NCBI RefSeq assembly: GCF_016909185.1
Contig: NZ_JAFBFH010000012.1
Location: 1-64,000, forward strand
Reading direction: 5' to 3'
DNA: 64,000 nt
Origin: Siminovitchia thermophila
GTDB taxonomy: Bacteria > Bacillota > Bacilli > Bacillales > Bacillaceae_C
In this document: in pieces, positions 8,681-17,195 of the stretch
Layout: the number at the start of each line of letters is the position of its first letter
Position numbering within the stretch: position 1 is the stretch's first letter
Translations under genes and position numbers: made by a program
Notes under the pieces: generated by a model
Database searches by the model: none
Told to the model about the DNA's origin: nothing
The model's input: only the letters and a program-made list of their open reading frames with translations

Positions 8681-9733
8681 TTATTGGGACTGTTTCATTT
8701 TCATTGCGCTGTATTCGTGAATAAAAGCTGTCAGTTTTTTGAGTGTTTCCGGTTTTACATCAGGGAACACACCGTGTCCCAGATTAAAGATGAATCCCGG
8801 CTTTTCTATACCTTGGTCAATAATGTCTTTTGCCCTTTCTTCAATCATTTCCCACGAGGAAATGAGCAGGGCCGGATCCAGGTTTCCTTGCACGGCCTTT
8901 GTGATTCCAAGGTTTCTCGCCTCACGAATCGGAAGCCGCCAATCAAGCCCGATGACATCAAGCGGCAGATCATTCCATTCCAATGCGAGGTGGCTTGCTC
9001 CCACGCCATGCATAATGATTGGTGCTTTTTCACTTTTAAGGCCGTAAAAAATCTTTTCCATATGAGGTTTGATATACGTCCGATAGTCTTGACGGCTCAA
9101 CGCCCCTACCCAGGAATCGAAAAGCTGCACGGCACTTGCACCGGCATTGATCTGTGCTTTTAAATACACAATGGTCATATCGGCCAGCTTATCCATTAAA
9201 AGCGCCCAAGTTTCAGGTTCCGAGTACATAAGCGCCTTTGTTTTATGGTAATTTTTTGAAGGTCCGCCTTCAATCATGTATGACGCCAAAGTAAACGGAG
9301 CCCCGCCAAAGCCGATCAAAGGAACCGATAACTGCTCGTCTGTTAACAGCTTGATCGTTTCCAATATATAGCTGATGTCTTCTTCAGGAGAAAGCTCCCC
9401 GAGTTTTTCCACATCCTCTTTCGATCTGATGGGATTGTCGATTACCGGGCCTACCCCGCTCACAATTTCCACATCAATTCCGAGTGCCGGAAGGGGTGTC
9501 ATAATATCTTTATATAAAATGGCCGCATCCACATCATACATTTCTACGGGAAGCCTGGTGACATACGCACATAATTCCGGTTGATGTGTAATTTCAAACA
9601 AGGAATATTTTTCTTTTAGCTCCCTATATTGTGGCTGTGACCTTCCCGCCTGGCGCATATACCAGACAGGAACATGATTAGTCTGTTCTCCCTTTGCTGC
9701 CTTTAAAAAAGAATCGTTTGTTATGTTTTTCAT
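8681..9733 (-). CDS. hemE: Uroporphyrinogen decarboxylase HemE
   Basis: 350-residue enzyme that removes four carboxyl groups from uroporphyrinogen III to give coproporphyrinogen III. The N-terminal signature [10 protein letters not shown] and the substrate-binding aspartate in ILYKDIMTP are visible, as is the second signature GWRLPI-type segment ([13 protein letters not shown]). First gene of the hemEHY operon. The ribosome site GAAGGGCGG precedes ATG 9733. The intergenic region up to hmoB (about 250 bp) must hold the promoters for both directions; I see no clear consensus -35 box for hemE. Confidence 0.95.
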   Translation of the reverse strand: MKNITNDSFLKAAKGEQTNHVPVWYMRQAGRSQPQYRELKEKYSLFEITHQPELCAYVTRLPVEMYDVDAAILYKDIMTPLPALGIDVEIVSGVGPVIDNPIRSKEDVEKLGELSPEEDISYILETIKLLTDEQLSVPLIGFGGAPFTLASYMIEGGPSKNYHKTKALMYSEPETWALLMDKLADMTIVYLKAQINAGASAVQLFDSWVGALSRQDYRTYIKPHMEKIFYGLKSEKAPIIMHGVGASHLALEWNDLPLDVIGLDWRLPIREARNLGITKAVQGNLDPALLISSWEMIEERAKDIIDQGIEKPGFIFNLGHGVFPDVKPETLKKLTAFIHEYSAMKMKQSQ

Positions 9734-9900
9734 ATAAGAAACCGCCCTTCATCATTTTAGACGCATGGATCTAGTATAATTGTAATGGTTGGAACGCACA
9801 TAATTTATGTTCGCCTTTACTATAGTCTTTTTAGAGCCCAAAGTATAGCCGGGGCGCATGGTTGTCATAAATTTGTGCTTTTTTTGTTCTCATTAGCAAC

Positions 9901-9916
9901 TTTCCGTTCACGGAAA
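9901..9916. promoter_or_regulatory. 16-bp palindrome upstream of hmoB
   Basis: TTTCCGTTCACGGAAA: 7-bp perfect arms with a 2-bp centre, 70 bp ahead of the hmoB start. It has no T-run and looks more like an operator than a terminator. Function unknown. Confidence 0.35.
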
Positions 9917-9986
9917 ATGGCGTTTTCAATTTCAAAAAAGGGTAAACTACAAATATGAAATAAAAATGGCCAAAGAGGTGCTTTTA

Positions 9987-10484
9987 TTGTACACATATAT
10001 TACAACTGGTACTTATTATTTTATGAAAAAAATAGCCGACCAATATCCGAATGAAACGATGATTTTGATGGTAAGTCCCGTAACAGTCCAATTATGGCAT
10101 GAAACAGATGGCGCAACCATTTTCAAGTCTCCCAGAAAATATGAGGTCATCCACTCAAGCGGAACATGGGCAGAAAAAGGGTTTGTAGCCTGTCACCATA
10201 TTCCTGTACGGGATGAAGGACGCCCTGTTTTTGAATACGACTTCATAGAAAGTGTCAAAAATGTCGAGCAGTTTCCAGGATTAATCGTCATGAGAGTGTT
10301 GCGGCCCCTGTCAAGCGATACGTACATTACCATGACGATGTGGAACGATAAAAAAGCATATAATGATTGGAAAGACGACTTGAAACAGCAGATAGATTTA
10401 AAAATAGTCAAAAATACCGGCATATTTGCTGGACCATCTTATATTTCCACATTTGCCGTTGGTGAAGAAGAGGATCAAGAGTAA
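9987..10484 (+). CDS. hmoB: Heme-degrading monooxygenase HmoB (YhgC)
   Basis: 165-residue ABM-domain protein similar to B. subtilis HmoB (166 residues), which opens the heme ring and frees iron. The C-terminal ABM half carries FEYDFIESVKNVEQFPGL, VLRPLSSDTYITMTMW and the ending PSYISTF that recall HmoB. The start is TTG 9987 with AGAGGTG 7 nt upstream; the ATG at 9966 has no ribosome site, and the TTG gives the family's length. It is divergent from hemEHY, so heme synthesis and breakdown genes share one control region. A terminator-like hairpin lies about 260 nt downstream. Confidence 0.85.
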   Translation: MYTYITTGTYYFMKKIADQYPNETMILMVSPVTVQLWHETDGATIFKSPRKYEVIHSSGTWAEKGFVACHHIPVRDEGRPVFEYDFIESVKNVEQFPGLIVMRVLRPLSSDTYITMTMWNDKKAYNDWKDDLKQQIDLKIVKNTGIFAGPSYISTFAVGEEEDQE

Positions 10485-10667
10485 GCAGCTGATCTCATTT
10501 GACCGATCAAGCGCTGAGCCAAACACAGCTGGGAATTCGATCACGTATGTGCCGCCAACCAAATCACCTAACACATTCCTGAAAAAGCGATATGTTTACA
10601 GCCAGCGTACCCACTTCGTTCTCAAACCCATTTCAAAAAAACAGCCCCAAATAAAAAAAGTGGTATT

Positions 10668-10715
10668 AAATGGGCACCTACTGGCAGTTAAGGTGGGGAA
10701 AAAAGCCCGCTAAAA
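10668..10715 (+). repeat. Short relic of the dispersed repeat
   Basis: GGGCACCTACTGGCAGTTAA matches the variant long-stem arm of the copy at the window start (GGGCGTTTACTGGCAGTT). The remainder of the unit is lost. The surrounding stretch 10485-10955 has no convincing gene. Confidence 0.4.
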
Positions 10716-10747
10716 ATAATAACGTTGGAGAATAGGGGTGGAATCTC

Positions 10748-10786
10748 GCGCCCTCACGATAATCGTGATGGCGTTTTCTCATTTTT
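10748..10786 (+). terminator. Hairpin terminator downstream of hmoB
   Basis: Stem GCGCCCTCACGAT/ATCGTGATGGCG with one bulge, then TTTTCTCATTTTT. It may end the hmoB transcript, although it lies 260 nt past the gene. Confidence 0.6.
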
Positions 10787-10993
10787 AGGCAAGCAATAAA
10801 CATCCTTATCATCATAATATTTACATCTGGCGGCGTCCATAAACGCGAACCAATGAAAAACGAGAGCAGACTTCGCAAAAAACCCTTGCCGCCACACATT
10901 TTTTCGGCAAGTAGAGAAGCCAACTGCCGGCATTCCTTTATTTTTCCATTAATGATATAATTTAATGTGAAAAATGGATGGGTGGTGTTTTAT

Positions 10994-12196
10994 TTGAAAC
11001 AAGCACTCTTTACAAAACTGGAGCAATATTATGATGAAATGGTTGAAATTCGCCGTTACTTGCATCAATATCCAGAATTGTCTTTCAAAGAAGAAAAGAC
11101 TCCACAATATATTGCCGATTTTTACAGAAAACTCGGAATAAAAGTCCGTACCGGCGTTGGCGAAAATGGAGTGGTTGCCCGTATCAAAGGAAACAAACCT
11201 GGGAAAACGATTGCTTTGAGGGCTGATTTTGACGCGCTGCCAATACAAGAAGAAACGAATTTGCCATTCCAATCCAAAAACCCGGGCGTCATGCACGCTT
11301 GCGGACACGATGGCCATACTGCGACATTGTTAATTGTCGGTAAAGTTCTACATGAATTGAAGGAAGAGCTTTCGGGAGAATATGTACTCATTCATCAACA
11401 TGCCGAAGAATTGGCTCCCGGCGGAGCCATCGCCATGATTAATGATGGGTGTCTTGAGGGTGTAGATGCCATTTTCGGTACCCATCTATGGGCCGAAACT
11501 GCATATGGGACTGTCCGTTACAAAACAGGTCCCTTTATGGCGGCTGCCGACCGTTATGAAATTACCATCAAAGGCCGCGGCGGTCATGGAGCCATGCCGC
11601 ATAAAACGAAAGATGCCATCGTGATTGGCTCCCAACTTGTCATGAACTTGCAGCAAATTGTCAGCAGACAAGTAAATCCTACGGAACCTGCCGTTGTTTC
11701 AGTAGGCTCTTTTGTGGCAGAGAATGCGTTTAATGTTATTGCCGATACGGCCAAAATAAGCGGAACCGTTAGAACTTTCAGTGAACAGATACGAGATCAG
11801 GTCGAAAAGGAAATGGAAAGAATTGTCCGCGGAACATGTACAGCAGCCGGATGCGAATATGAATTTGAATATGCCCGTGGGTATCCGGCAGTTGTCAACC
11901 ACCAAGACGAAACTGAATTTTTAATGAAAGTCGCCCACGAAGTGCCTGAAGTATCTGTTGTGGAAGAATCCAACCTTGAAATGAGTGGGGAAGATTTTGC
12001 CCATTACCTGCAACACGTAAAAGGGACATACTTTTTTACGGGAGCAAAACCAGATGCGCCCATCACTTATTCACATCATCATCCAAAGTTTGATATCAAT
12101 GAAAAATCGATGCTGGTGGCAGCCAAGATTCTGGCACTCTCTGCGATCGACTATCAGCACTCGGAAACAAAGTGCAAACAGAAAGCCACAGTGTAA
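10994..12196 (+). CDS. yhaA: M20 family amidohydrolase YhaA
   Basis: 400-residue metal-dependent amidohydrolase of the M20/aminoacylase group, like B. subtilis YhaA, which lies near ecs. Such enzymes hydrolyse N-acyl amino acids or related amides. Metal-site segments: HACGHDGHTATLL (first His/Asp ligands), HQHAEELAPGG (Glu-Glu pair), and SHHHPKFDINE near the end; the dimerisation insert GRGGHGAMPHKTKD is present. The start is TTG 10994 with GGTGGTG upstream. A possible GTG at 10967 is ruled out because TATAAT at 10956-10961 places the transcript start there. Substrate unknown. The 3' side runs into a repeat element and faces ecsB. Confidence 0.85.
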   Translation: MKQALFTKLEQYYDEMVEIRRYLHQYPELSFKEEKTPQYIADFYRKLGIKVRTGVGENGVVARIKGNKPGKTIALRADFDALPIQEETNLPFQSKNPGVMHACGHDGHTATLLIVGKVLHELKEELSGEYVLIHQHAEELAPGGAIAMINDGCLEGVDAIFGTHLWAETAYGTVRYKTGPFMAAADRYEITIKGRGGHGAMPHKTKDAIVIGSQLVMNLQQIVSRQVNPTEPAVVSVGSFVAENAFNVIADTAKISGTVRTFSEQIRDQVEKEMERIVRGTCTAAGCEYEFEYARGYPAVVNHQDETEFLMKVAHEVPEVSVVEESNLEMSGEDFAHYLQHVKGTYFFTGAKPDAPITYSHHHPKFDINEKSMLVAAKILALSAIDYQHSETKCKQKATV

Positions 12197-12204
12197 ACAA
12201 GAAA

Positions 12205-12808
12205 AGAGTCTGGGAGGCAACTAAATCAGCTGATGAAAAAACGAACAATAAAGTGAAACTTCATTCAGTAGGCGTTTTCTTCCTTCCTCCTACTGAATGT
12301 TAGTTGAACCAATCGGGCATTTAGGTACCGTTTTCTCACACTTAGACCTTTTGTATTCACTCAAGATTTTGAAGGGGGAGTCTCTTACGGCACCTTACAT
12401 GCGGGATAAAGTGAACCTTCATTCAGTAGGCGTTTTCTTCCCTCTCCTACTGAATGTGAGTTGAACCAATCGGGCATTTAGGTGCCGTTTTCTCCCATTT
12501 AGACCTTTTGTATTCACTCAAGATTTTGAAGGGGGAGTCTCTTACGGCACCTTACATGCGGGATAAATGGTCCCAGTGTATTATACGCAAGCTTTTAGCG
12601 TAGTCAACATATGTAGACTCCTGCGGGAATAGCTCGAGCTGAAGACCCGCAGGAAAGCGACCTTTGCTTTCCGAGGAAGCTGAAGAGACCTGCTTTAAAG
12701 CGAAATATGTTGACGTTGCGATGATAGGGATTTTTTAACACAAAAAAACCGAACAATGATAAATGAATTGTTCGGCTTTTGCTATTTCGTATTTGCTTAT
12801 GTAGCTCC
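12205..12808 (+). repeat. Dispersed MITE-like structured repeat, copy A (tandemly duplicated unit)
   Basis: About 600 bp with imperfect inverted ends: left AGAGTCTGGGAGGC...GAAAAAACGAACAAT, right (reverse complement) ...ATAAGCAAATACGAAATAGCAAAAGCCGAACAAT. Inside are two tandem copies of a 158-bp unit (starting near 12250 and 12408). Each unit has hairpin 1 (CATTCAGTAGG/CCTACTGAATG), the conserved spacer GTTGAACCAATCGGGC and a long hairpin (AGGTGCCGT/ACGGCACCT). A different GC-rich part follows (12600-12720; arms around CTGCGGGAATAGCTCGAGC and TCTTCAGC-type blocks). The terminal hairpin CCGAACAAT/ATTGTTCGG at 12750-12776 with a T-run on the minus strand probably also serves as the ecsB terminator. 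It lies between convergent yhaA and ecsB. Confidence 0.85.
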
Positions 12809-12812
12809 TTTT

Positions 12813-14036
12813 TTACTCGAATCGTTGCGCCCCCACTTTTTTCGCCGCATACACCTTCACAAACCAGGCTGTAAACGCCGCGCTCGCTCCCCCTATATAG
12901 ACAGCATTTAAAAAGTTGCCATTCAATAGTTGAATGATCACAAACAAAATAGCCTGTCCCGCCAACACAAACAACAGTAATTTTAAAAAAGCTTTCTTTT
13001 TATGATGAGGTGATATTGGATAAAGATGGACCCATACTTTTACATCATTCCGGCGGTAAACCGGAAGCAGCTGGAATCCAGTCAAATATAAAAAGGCCAC
13101 TGATATGGCAACCGCAATATACGGATTGGCCACAAACCATAAAAGAATCGCCGGTATGACTGATAAGCGCAAGATCAAGCCCGAAAACTCTTTCGTCCGC
13201 AGAAGTGTTCTTGAAAACAAGTGTACATATACTTGCTGTTGACCATATGGGATAAAGCGAAAAATCGGATCAAGCCATTTTCTTCTGCCCACACGGCTTT
13301 TTAAATGGGGAACGTCTGTGAACATATTGGCCGTGCGATAAAACAGCTGCATTCTTCCAGACTCTTTTTCAATCAGTCTTTCCCATTTAAGCGGCTGCTC
13401 CTTGCTCTTGCTTTCTGAGTACAAAGTGTAGGCAACGATAAACAAAGCAACCGCCAACATGATCATGACAGAGGATTGTGTGATCAGAAAAAACAAAAAA
13501 AAGCCGTTAAGCAAACTGCGAACTGAAAAGTCAGTGATAAGAGATGCCGTTTTTCCCGACTTCAAGGCATTCCAATGCATCCGTATGTTCCAAATTTTTA
13601 ACAACAGCAGGCAGGCCAATATAATAAAGAAAGACCTGAAGTCGGCTCCAACCGTTCGATTCAGCAGCGGCATGAGGGCGGCCAAGACAAGCAAAAGCAA
13701 ATACGACTGCAGGATAAAACTAAGCCGGCCGCCTTTTTGGAAATATCCGGACAGGCGTTTTTCCAAAGGGGAAAGAAAGACGGCATCCGGTTGCTTTAAC
13801 AGCGTAATAATGGGACTGGCCGCAAGAAATCCCGCCAGCATCACCGCTGCAATTGCCGCACCGGGAAAGTCCGGCCCTATCGTTCTGATCCATTGGGAAT
13901 AATAATAGATGGCGGCGCCTCCGCCAAAAATAAGAACAAACCTCACATGGTCATTCAGCATATATTTGAAATAACGCCTGATCTCCTTCATAAACGAATG
14001 GAGCCGTTCCGGCCATAGCGATTCAATCTGTTTCAT
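12813..14036 (-). CDS. ecsB: ABC transporter permease EcsB
   Basis: 407-residue polytopic membrane protein with at least six to eight hydrophobic segments in N- and C-terminal blocks and a long basic loop between (about 200-270). It forms the membrane part of the EcsAB exporter, which in B. subtilis affects protein secretion, competence and processing by RasP. It overlaps the end of ecsA by 14 nt, so translation is coupled. B. subtilis ecsB is followed by ecsC; here no ecsC follows, a repeat element does. Confidence 0.92.
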   Translation of the reverse strand: MKQIESLWPERLHSFMKEIRRYFKYMLNDHVRFVLIFGGGAAIYYYSQWIRTIGPDFPGAAIAAVMLAGFLAASPIITLLKQPDAVFLSPLEKRLSGYFQKGGRLSFILQSYLLLLVLAALMPLLNRTVGADFRSFFIILACLLLLKIWNIRMHWNALKSGKTASLITDFSVRSLLNGFFLFFLITQSSVMIMLAVALFIVAYTLYSESKSKEQPLKWERLIEKESGRMQLFYRTANMFTDVPHLKSRVGRRKWLDPIFRFIPYGQQQVYVHLFSRTLLRTKEFSGLILRLSVIPAILLWFVANPYIAVAISVAFLYLTGFQLLPVYRRNDVKVWVHLYPISPHHKKKAFLKLLLFVLAGQAILFVIIQLLNGNFLNAVYIGGASAAFTAWFVKVYAAKKVGAQRFE

Positions 14037-14769
14037 TCGTCTCTTCCTTTGTCAGATGAATATATATATCATCAAGCCGAGCATCTCTCATTCCGAACTC
14101 TTCCTGCAATTCAGCCAGTGAGCCGTTTGCCCGCACCTCTCCGTTATGCATGATGATAAAACCGTCACAAAATCGCTCTGCAGTCGCCAGGATATGAGTA
14201 GACATCAATATTCCGGCTCCCTCTTCTTTTCTCTTGTTCATCAACTCCAGCAAAGATTGGATCCCGAGCGGGTCCAACCCCAAAAAAGGTTCGTCAATGA
14301 TATAAAGCATTGGTTCCACCAAAAAGGCACACATGATCATGACCTTTTGCTTCATCCCTTTGGAAAAATGTGCCGGGAACCAACTTAATTTTTTATCGAG
14401 GCGGAACTCTTTTAATAAGGATTCGATTCTTTCCTTATATGTTTCCTCTTTCAACCCGTATGCCATTGCCGTTAAACGAAGATGTTCCTCTAGCGTCAAT
14501 TCTTCATATAAAACAGGCGTTTCAGGTATGAAAGAAAACTGCCTTCGATATGTTTCCGTGTTTTCTTTTAAGGTAATGCCGTTTATCGTAACTGTTCCGG
14601 ATCTTTCTTCCATCAAGCCGGTGATATGCTTAATCGTCGTACTTTTACCGGCGCCATTTAGGCCGATCAGTCCAATCATCTGTCCTTCTTCGACTGAAAA
14701 ACTGACATTTTTAAGTACAGGATTTTTTGTATAGCCTCCGGTTAGATCTTTGACTTCCAATAAAGCCAT
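14023..14769 (-). CDS. ecsA: ABC transporter ATP-binding protein EcsA
   Basis: 248-residue ABC ATPase. Walker A GLNGAGKST (36-44), signature FSKGMKQKV and Walker B MLYIIDEPFLGLDP followed by the switch histidine in STHILATAE are all intact. It powers the EcsB membrane subunit at the inner face of the membrane. RBS AAAGAGAGGACG precedes the ATG. It is divergent from hit, as in B. subtilis, with about 470 bp between them. Confidence 0.95.
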   Translation of the reverse strand: MALLEVKDLTGGYTKNPVLKNVSFSVEEGQMIGLIGLNGAGKSTTIKHITGLMEERSGTVTINGITLKENTETYRRQFSFIPETPVLYEELTLEEHLRLTAMAYGLKEETYKERIESLLKEFRLDKKLSWFPAHFSKGMKQKVMIMCAFLVEPMLYIIDEPFLGLDPLGIQSLLELMNKRKEEGAGILMSTHILATAERFCDGFIIMHNGEVRANGSLAELQEEFGMRDARLDDIYIHLTKEETNETD

Positions 14770-15241
14770 CGCAAACGTCCTCTCTTTAAATTGCTTTCAT
14801 TGTAACATATCAGCCATTTGGATGGTATTCCCACATAATGAATGCCGCCAGGGTCTTCGTACGGATCATATATTTTCCGCTTTTTTCCGGTCATGAAGGC
14901 AGTCAATATGGTTACCTTAATGATTGAAAGGGCTGGAAAAGAATATGGGGTGAAGCCGTTGGGCAATATTCTGCTTCAAACGCGCAAGTCGATCAGCATT
15001 TAAAGCACGAATCAAACCGTTAAGGGGATGATAGTGTTGGACATGTTATCGGATCATCGCATTTTTCTTTAGCGACAATTCAATTTGTGCGCCCTTTCCT
15101 TCAATGAAGTGCAGGGAAGCTTTCCCTGCACTTTTCGTTTTTCATCGGGTTTGGACATGACAAACAGACGCCTCGTGCTTTTGTACACCGTCCTTTCCTA
15201 TGCTAAAATGTGGGTAACAACAAGGAAAGGTGGAACTAACC
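14770..15241. other. Intergenic region ecsA-hit with possible gene relic and terminator
   Basis: About 470 bp. On the plus strand a short frame from ATG 14908 to TAA 15001 reads MVTLMIERAGKEYGVKPLGN..., with no good ribosome site; it may be the tail of a degraded gene. A strong plus-strand hairpin follows at 15107-15133 with a T-rich tail, which implies a plus-strand transcript once ended there. I do not recognise the protein fragment. The hit promoter region follows (15140-15235). Confidence 0.4.
15107..15142 (+). terminator. Hairpin terminator upstream of hit
   Basis: Stem AAGTGCAGGGAA/TTCCCTGCACTT and tail TTTTCGTTTTT. Confidence 0.75.
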
Positions 15242-15664
15242 ATGGGTGCTTGCATTTTTTGTAAAATTATTAACGGAGACCTCCCCTCTGCACAAATTTA
15301 TGAAGATGAGCATGTATTGGCTTTTCTTGACATCAGCCAGGTAACGAAAGGCCACACGCTTGTCATACCGAAAATACATATCGAAGATATTTTTCAAATG
15401 GATTCCGCGACAGCAAAAAACCTATTCTCTCCCGTCCCGGAAATAGCAAATGCGATTAAGGAAGCGTTTCATGCGGAAGGGATGAACCTTTTGAATAATA
15501 ACGGGGCATTTGCCGGACAGGAAGTTTTCCATTATCATTTGCATCTTATTCCCCGGTATGATCATAAGGATGGTTTTTCCAAAACGTTTATCAGCCATCA
15601 GAAGGAATATTCGCCAGCGGACCTGCAAGAAATTGCTGCAACCGTACGCACCAAGCTTCAATAA
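15242..15664 (+). CDS. hit: HIT family nucleotide hydrolase/transferase
   Basis: 140-residue histidine-triad protein (B. subtilis Hit/YhaE). The triad HYHLH (97-101) carries the catalytic histidine, and C4/C7 in CIFCKI with a later histidine are likely zinc ligands. HIT proteins hydrolyse nucleoside phosphoramidates or dinucleotides; the cellular role is unclear. Start ATG 15242, preceded by AAAGGTGG; an in-frame GTG at 15230 overlaps this site. Divergent from ecsAB, as in B. subtilis. Confidence 0.93.
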   Translation: MGACIFCKIINGDLPSAQIYEDEHVLAFLDISQVTKGHTLVIPKIHIEDIFQMDSATAKNLFSPVPEIANAIKEAFHAEGMNLLNNNGAFAGQEVFHYHLHLIPRYDHKDGFSKTFISHQKEYSPADLQEIAATVRTKLQ

Positions 15665-15784
15665 GCCGATGCAGTCCCTCTTTTCACTTTAAAAAAGGCT
15701 TCATTCCAAAAGTTTAGTATGATACAATATTTCTAATCTTTCGCTGGCAGCATCAGAGCATGTCAGGAAAGCAGAAAGCCAGTT

Positions 15785-15818
15785 TAGTTTAGCAGAGGAG
15801 AGTTAGTATGAATACTAG
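15785..15818 (+). promoter_or_regulatory. Predicted TRAP-binding site over the trpP start
   Basis: A run of TAG/GAG triplets covers the ribosome site and start codon: TAG at 15785, TAG 15790, GAG 15795, GAG 15798, TAG 15804 and TAG 15816, mostly 2-3 nt apart. B. subtilis trpP is repressed at translation by tryptophan-activated TRAP binding NAG repeats over its Shine-Dalgarno, so the same control is likely here. Confidence 0.6.
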
Positions 15819-16329
15819 AACGTTGGTCGTGTTATCCCTATTTATCGCCATCGGGGCGGCATTGCATTTCATCATGCCTGGAATTTATTTGGGAATGAAG
15901 CCTGATACAATGCTGGCCATGATGTTTTTGGGAGTTGTGTTATTCCCCGGCGTAAAAAATGTGCTCGTGCTTGGAATCGCAACCGGAGTGCTTGCCGGAA
16001 TGACATCGAGCTTTCCGGGAGGCCAGATTCCAAACATAATCGACAAACCGATTACTGCATTTATCTTTTTCGCCTTATACTTGCTGATCGCCAAAAAATT
16101 TACGAACGTTGTCAGTGTATCCATTTTAACAGCAGTTGGCACGCTTGTATCGGGAACTTTATTTCTTACATCCGCATACTTGATCGTCGGTTTGCCGGGA
16201 CCATTCGCTGCACTTTTTGGCACGGTTGTCATCCCTACCATCGTCATGAATACGATCGTCATGTTTATTTTATACCCGATCGTCAAAACGATTCTCAAAC
16301 GGACGAACCTTTTACAGACGGCCCAATAG
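15808..16329 (+). CDS. trpP: Tryptophan transporter TrpP (YhaG)
   Basis: 173-residue integral membrane protein with about five hydrophobic helices, matching B. subtilis TrpP (YhaG), the probable tryptophan uptake protein. Position between hit and yhaH fits the B. subtilis order. RBS GGAGAG lies 6-9 nt before ATG 15808 and is embedded in a series of TAG/GAG triplets, so TRAP-mediated translational control is predicted. A terminator follows directly. Confidence 0.85.
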   Translation: MNTRTLVVLSLFIAIGAALHFIMPGIYLGMKPDTMLAMMFLGVVLFPGVKNVLVLGIATGVLAGMTSSFPGGQIPNIIDKPITAFIFFALYLLIAKKFTNVVSVSILTAVGTLVSGTLFLTSAYLIVGLPGPFAALFGTVVIPTIVMNTIVMFILYPIVKTILKRTNLLQTAQ

Positions 16330-16356
16330 AAGAACCCTTTCGGGGTTCTTTTGTTT
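16330..16356 (+). terminator. Terminator of trpP
   Basis: Stem AGAACCC/GGGTTCT with tail TTTGTTTT. Confidence 0.85.
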
Positions 16357-16363
16357 TACATAC

Positions 16364-16543
16364 TTACAGCAACAGAGCTATAATGATCATCACTAGACCT
16401 GTAAAGCCGAGCAAAGCGGCCCGCTGTTTCAAAACTTTTTTCGGCGGATAAATTCTCGGACGCATGCACGCCATCATGTGGTGCAGCATTCCAAACAGCA
16501 GGCATATGCCAATTACGATTGCCAAACCTTTTACGATGTTCAA
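16364..16543 (-). CDS. Small hydrophobic membrane protein
   Basis: 59 residues from TTG 16543 with GAGGTGGCGG as ribosome site. Two membrane helices (about 5-24 and 42-58) flank a basic loop (CMRPRIYPPKKVLKQR). I do not recognise the family. The gene stands alone between trpP and yhaH, on the opposite strand to both. Another frame over the same DNA lacks hydrophobic or coding character and is rejected. Confidence 0.6.
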   Translation of the reverse strand: MNIVKGLAIVIGICLLFGMLHHMMACMRPRIYPPKKVLKQRAALLGFTGLVMIIIALLL

Positions 16544-16682
16544 TTCCCGCCACCTCAATCCCCGCAACTTTCTAAATCATATGCTCAAATGCGTGTGGAC
16601 ATGAAAAAGTTGGGGTATAAAGTATATAAGGGAGTCTATTTTTTCACCAAGGAAATGATTATAATGATAGGGGTGATATGAA

Positions 16683-17060
16683 ATGAACAAAAAAATGTTG
16701 ACTTATGGATTAGTAGTTGGAGGGGTGGTTGGTGCTGCGACAGCACTGCTCTCTGCGCCGCTTTCGGGAAAAGATTTGCGCAAACAGATAAAAGAAGCCA
16801 AAAATGAGTGGGTTCGAATCGCCAATGAATTCAAAGAGAATGCTGCCGAAATGAAGCATTCTGTCGCAAAGCTTTCCAAAGAAGGAACTGAAATCATCAA
16901 AGAACTGGCAACAGATGTTAAAACAGTTGTCGAAGAATGGCAGCAGGACATCGAACCAACTAAAGAATCACTGCAACAAGAAATTAAAAATATCCAGCAA
17001 ACAATTGCTGATTTGGAAGACAAGTTGCAAAAAGGAAAAGGGACAAATAATCCAGCCTAA
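16683..17060 (+). CDS. yhaH: YtxH-domain protein YhaH
   Basis: 125 residues: an N-terminal hydrophobic, glycine-rich helix (LTYGLVVGGVVGAATALLSAPLSG, first half given) followed by a long charged coiled-coil-like tail. This is the YtxH domain layout of general-stress membrane proteins; the position next to scoC fits B. subtilis yhaH. Start ATG 16683 after AGGGGTGAT; an ATG 5 nt upstream runs at once into a stop. A TATAAT at about 16662 may be the -10 box. Function unknown. Confidence 0.8.
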   Translation: MNKKMLTYGLVVGGVVGAATALLSAPLSGKDLRKQIKEAKNEWVRIANEFKENAAEMKHSVAKLSKEGTEIIKELATDVKTVVEEWQQDIEPTKESLQQEIKNIQQTIADLEDKLQKGKGTNNPA

Positions 17061-17063
17061 ATA

Positions 17064-17108
17064 AAAAAAGCAAGAGTAAATTTCGACAAAACTCTTGCTT
17101 TTTTTATT
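17064..17108. terminator. Terminator after yhaH
   Basis: Stem AAAAAAAGCAAGAGT/ACTCTTGCTTTTTTT, symmetric. Confidence 0.9.
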
Positions 17109-17195
17109 TTTTACTTAAAAACCATGATTTTCTCGTTGCATCTTTATTTTTTATTTTGCATAATAATGAAAAGACATGCAAAGCGAGGGAATAAA

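Noticed and set aside
8612-9163. 183-codon plus-strand frame opposite hemE/hemH
   Set aside because: Shadow of the hem genes: no ribosome site, low coding character, and hemE/hemH are unmistakable.
10967-10993. GTG start at 10967 for yhaA
   Set aside because: TATAAT at 10956-10961 puts the transcript start at about 10968; TTG 10994 has a ribosome site.
14742-14966. Minus-strand frame MPNGFTPYSFPAL... upstream of ecsA
   Set aside because: No ribosome site and overlaps the start of ecsA in another frame.
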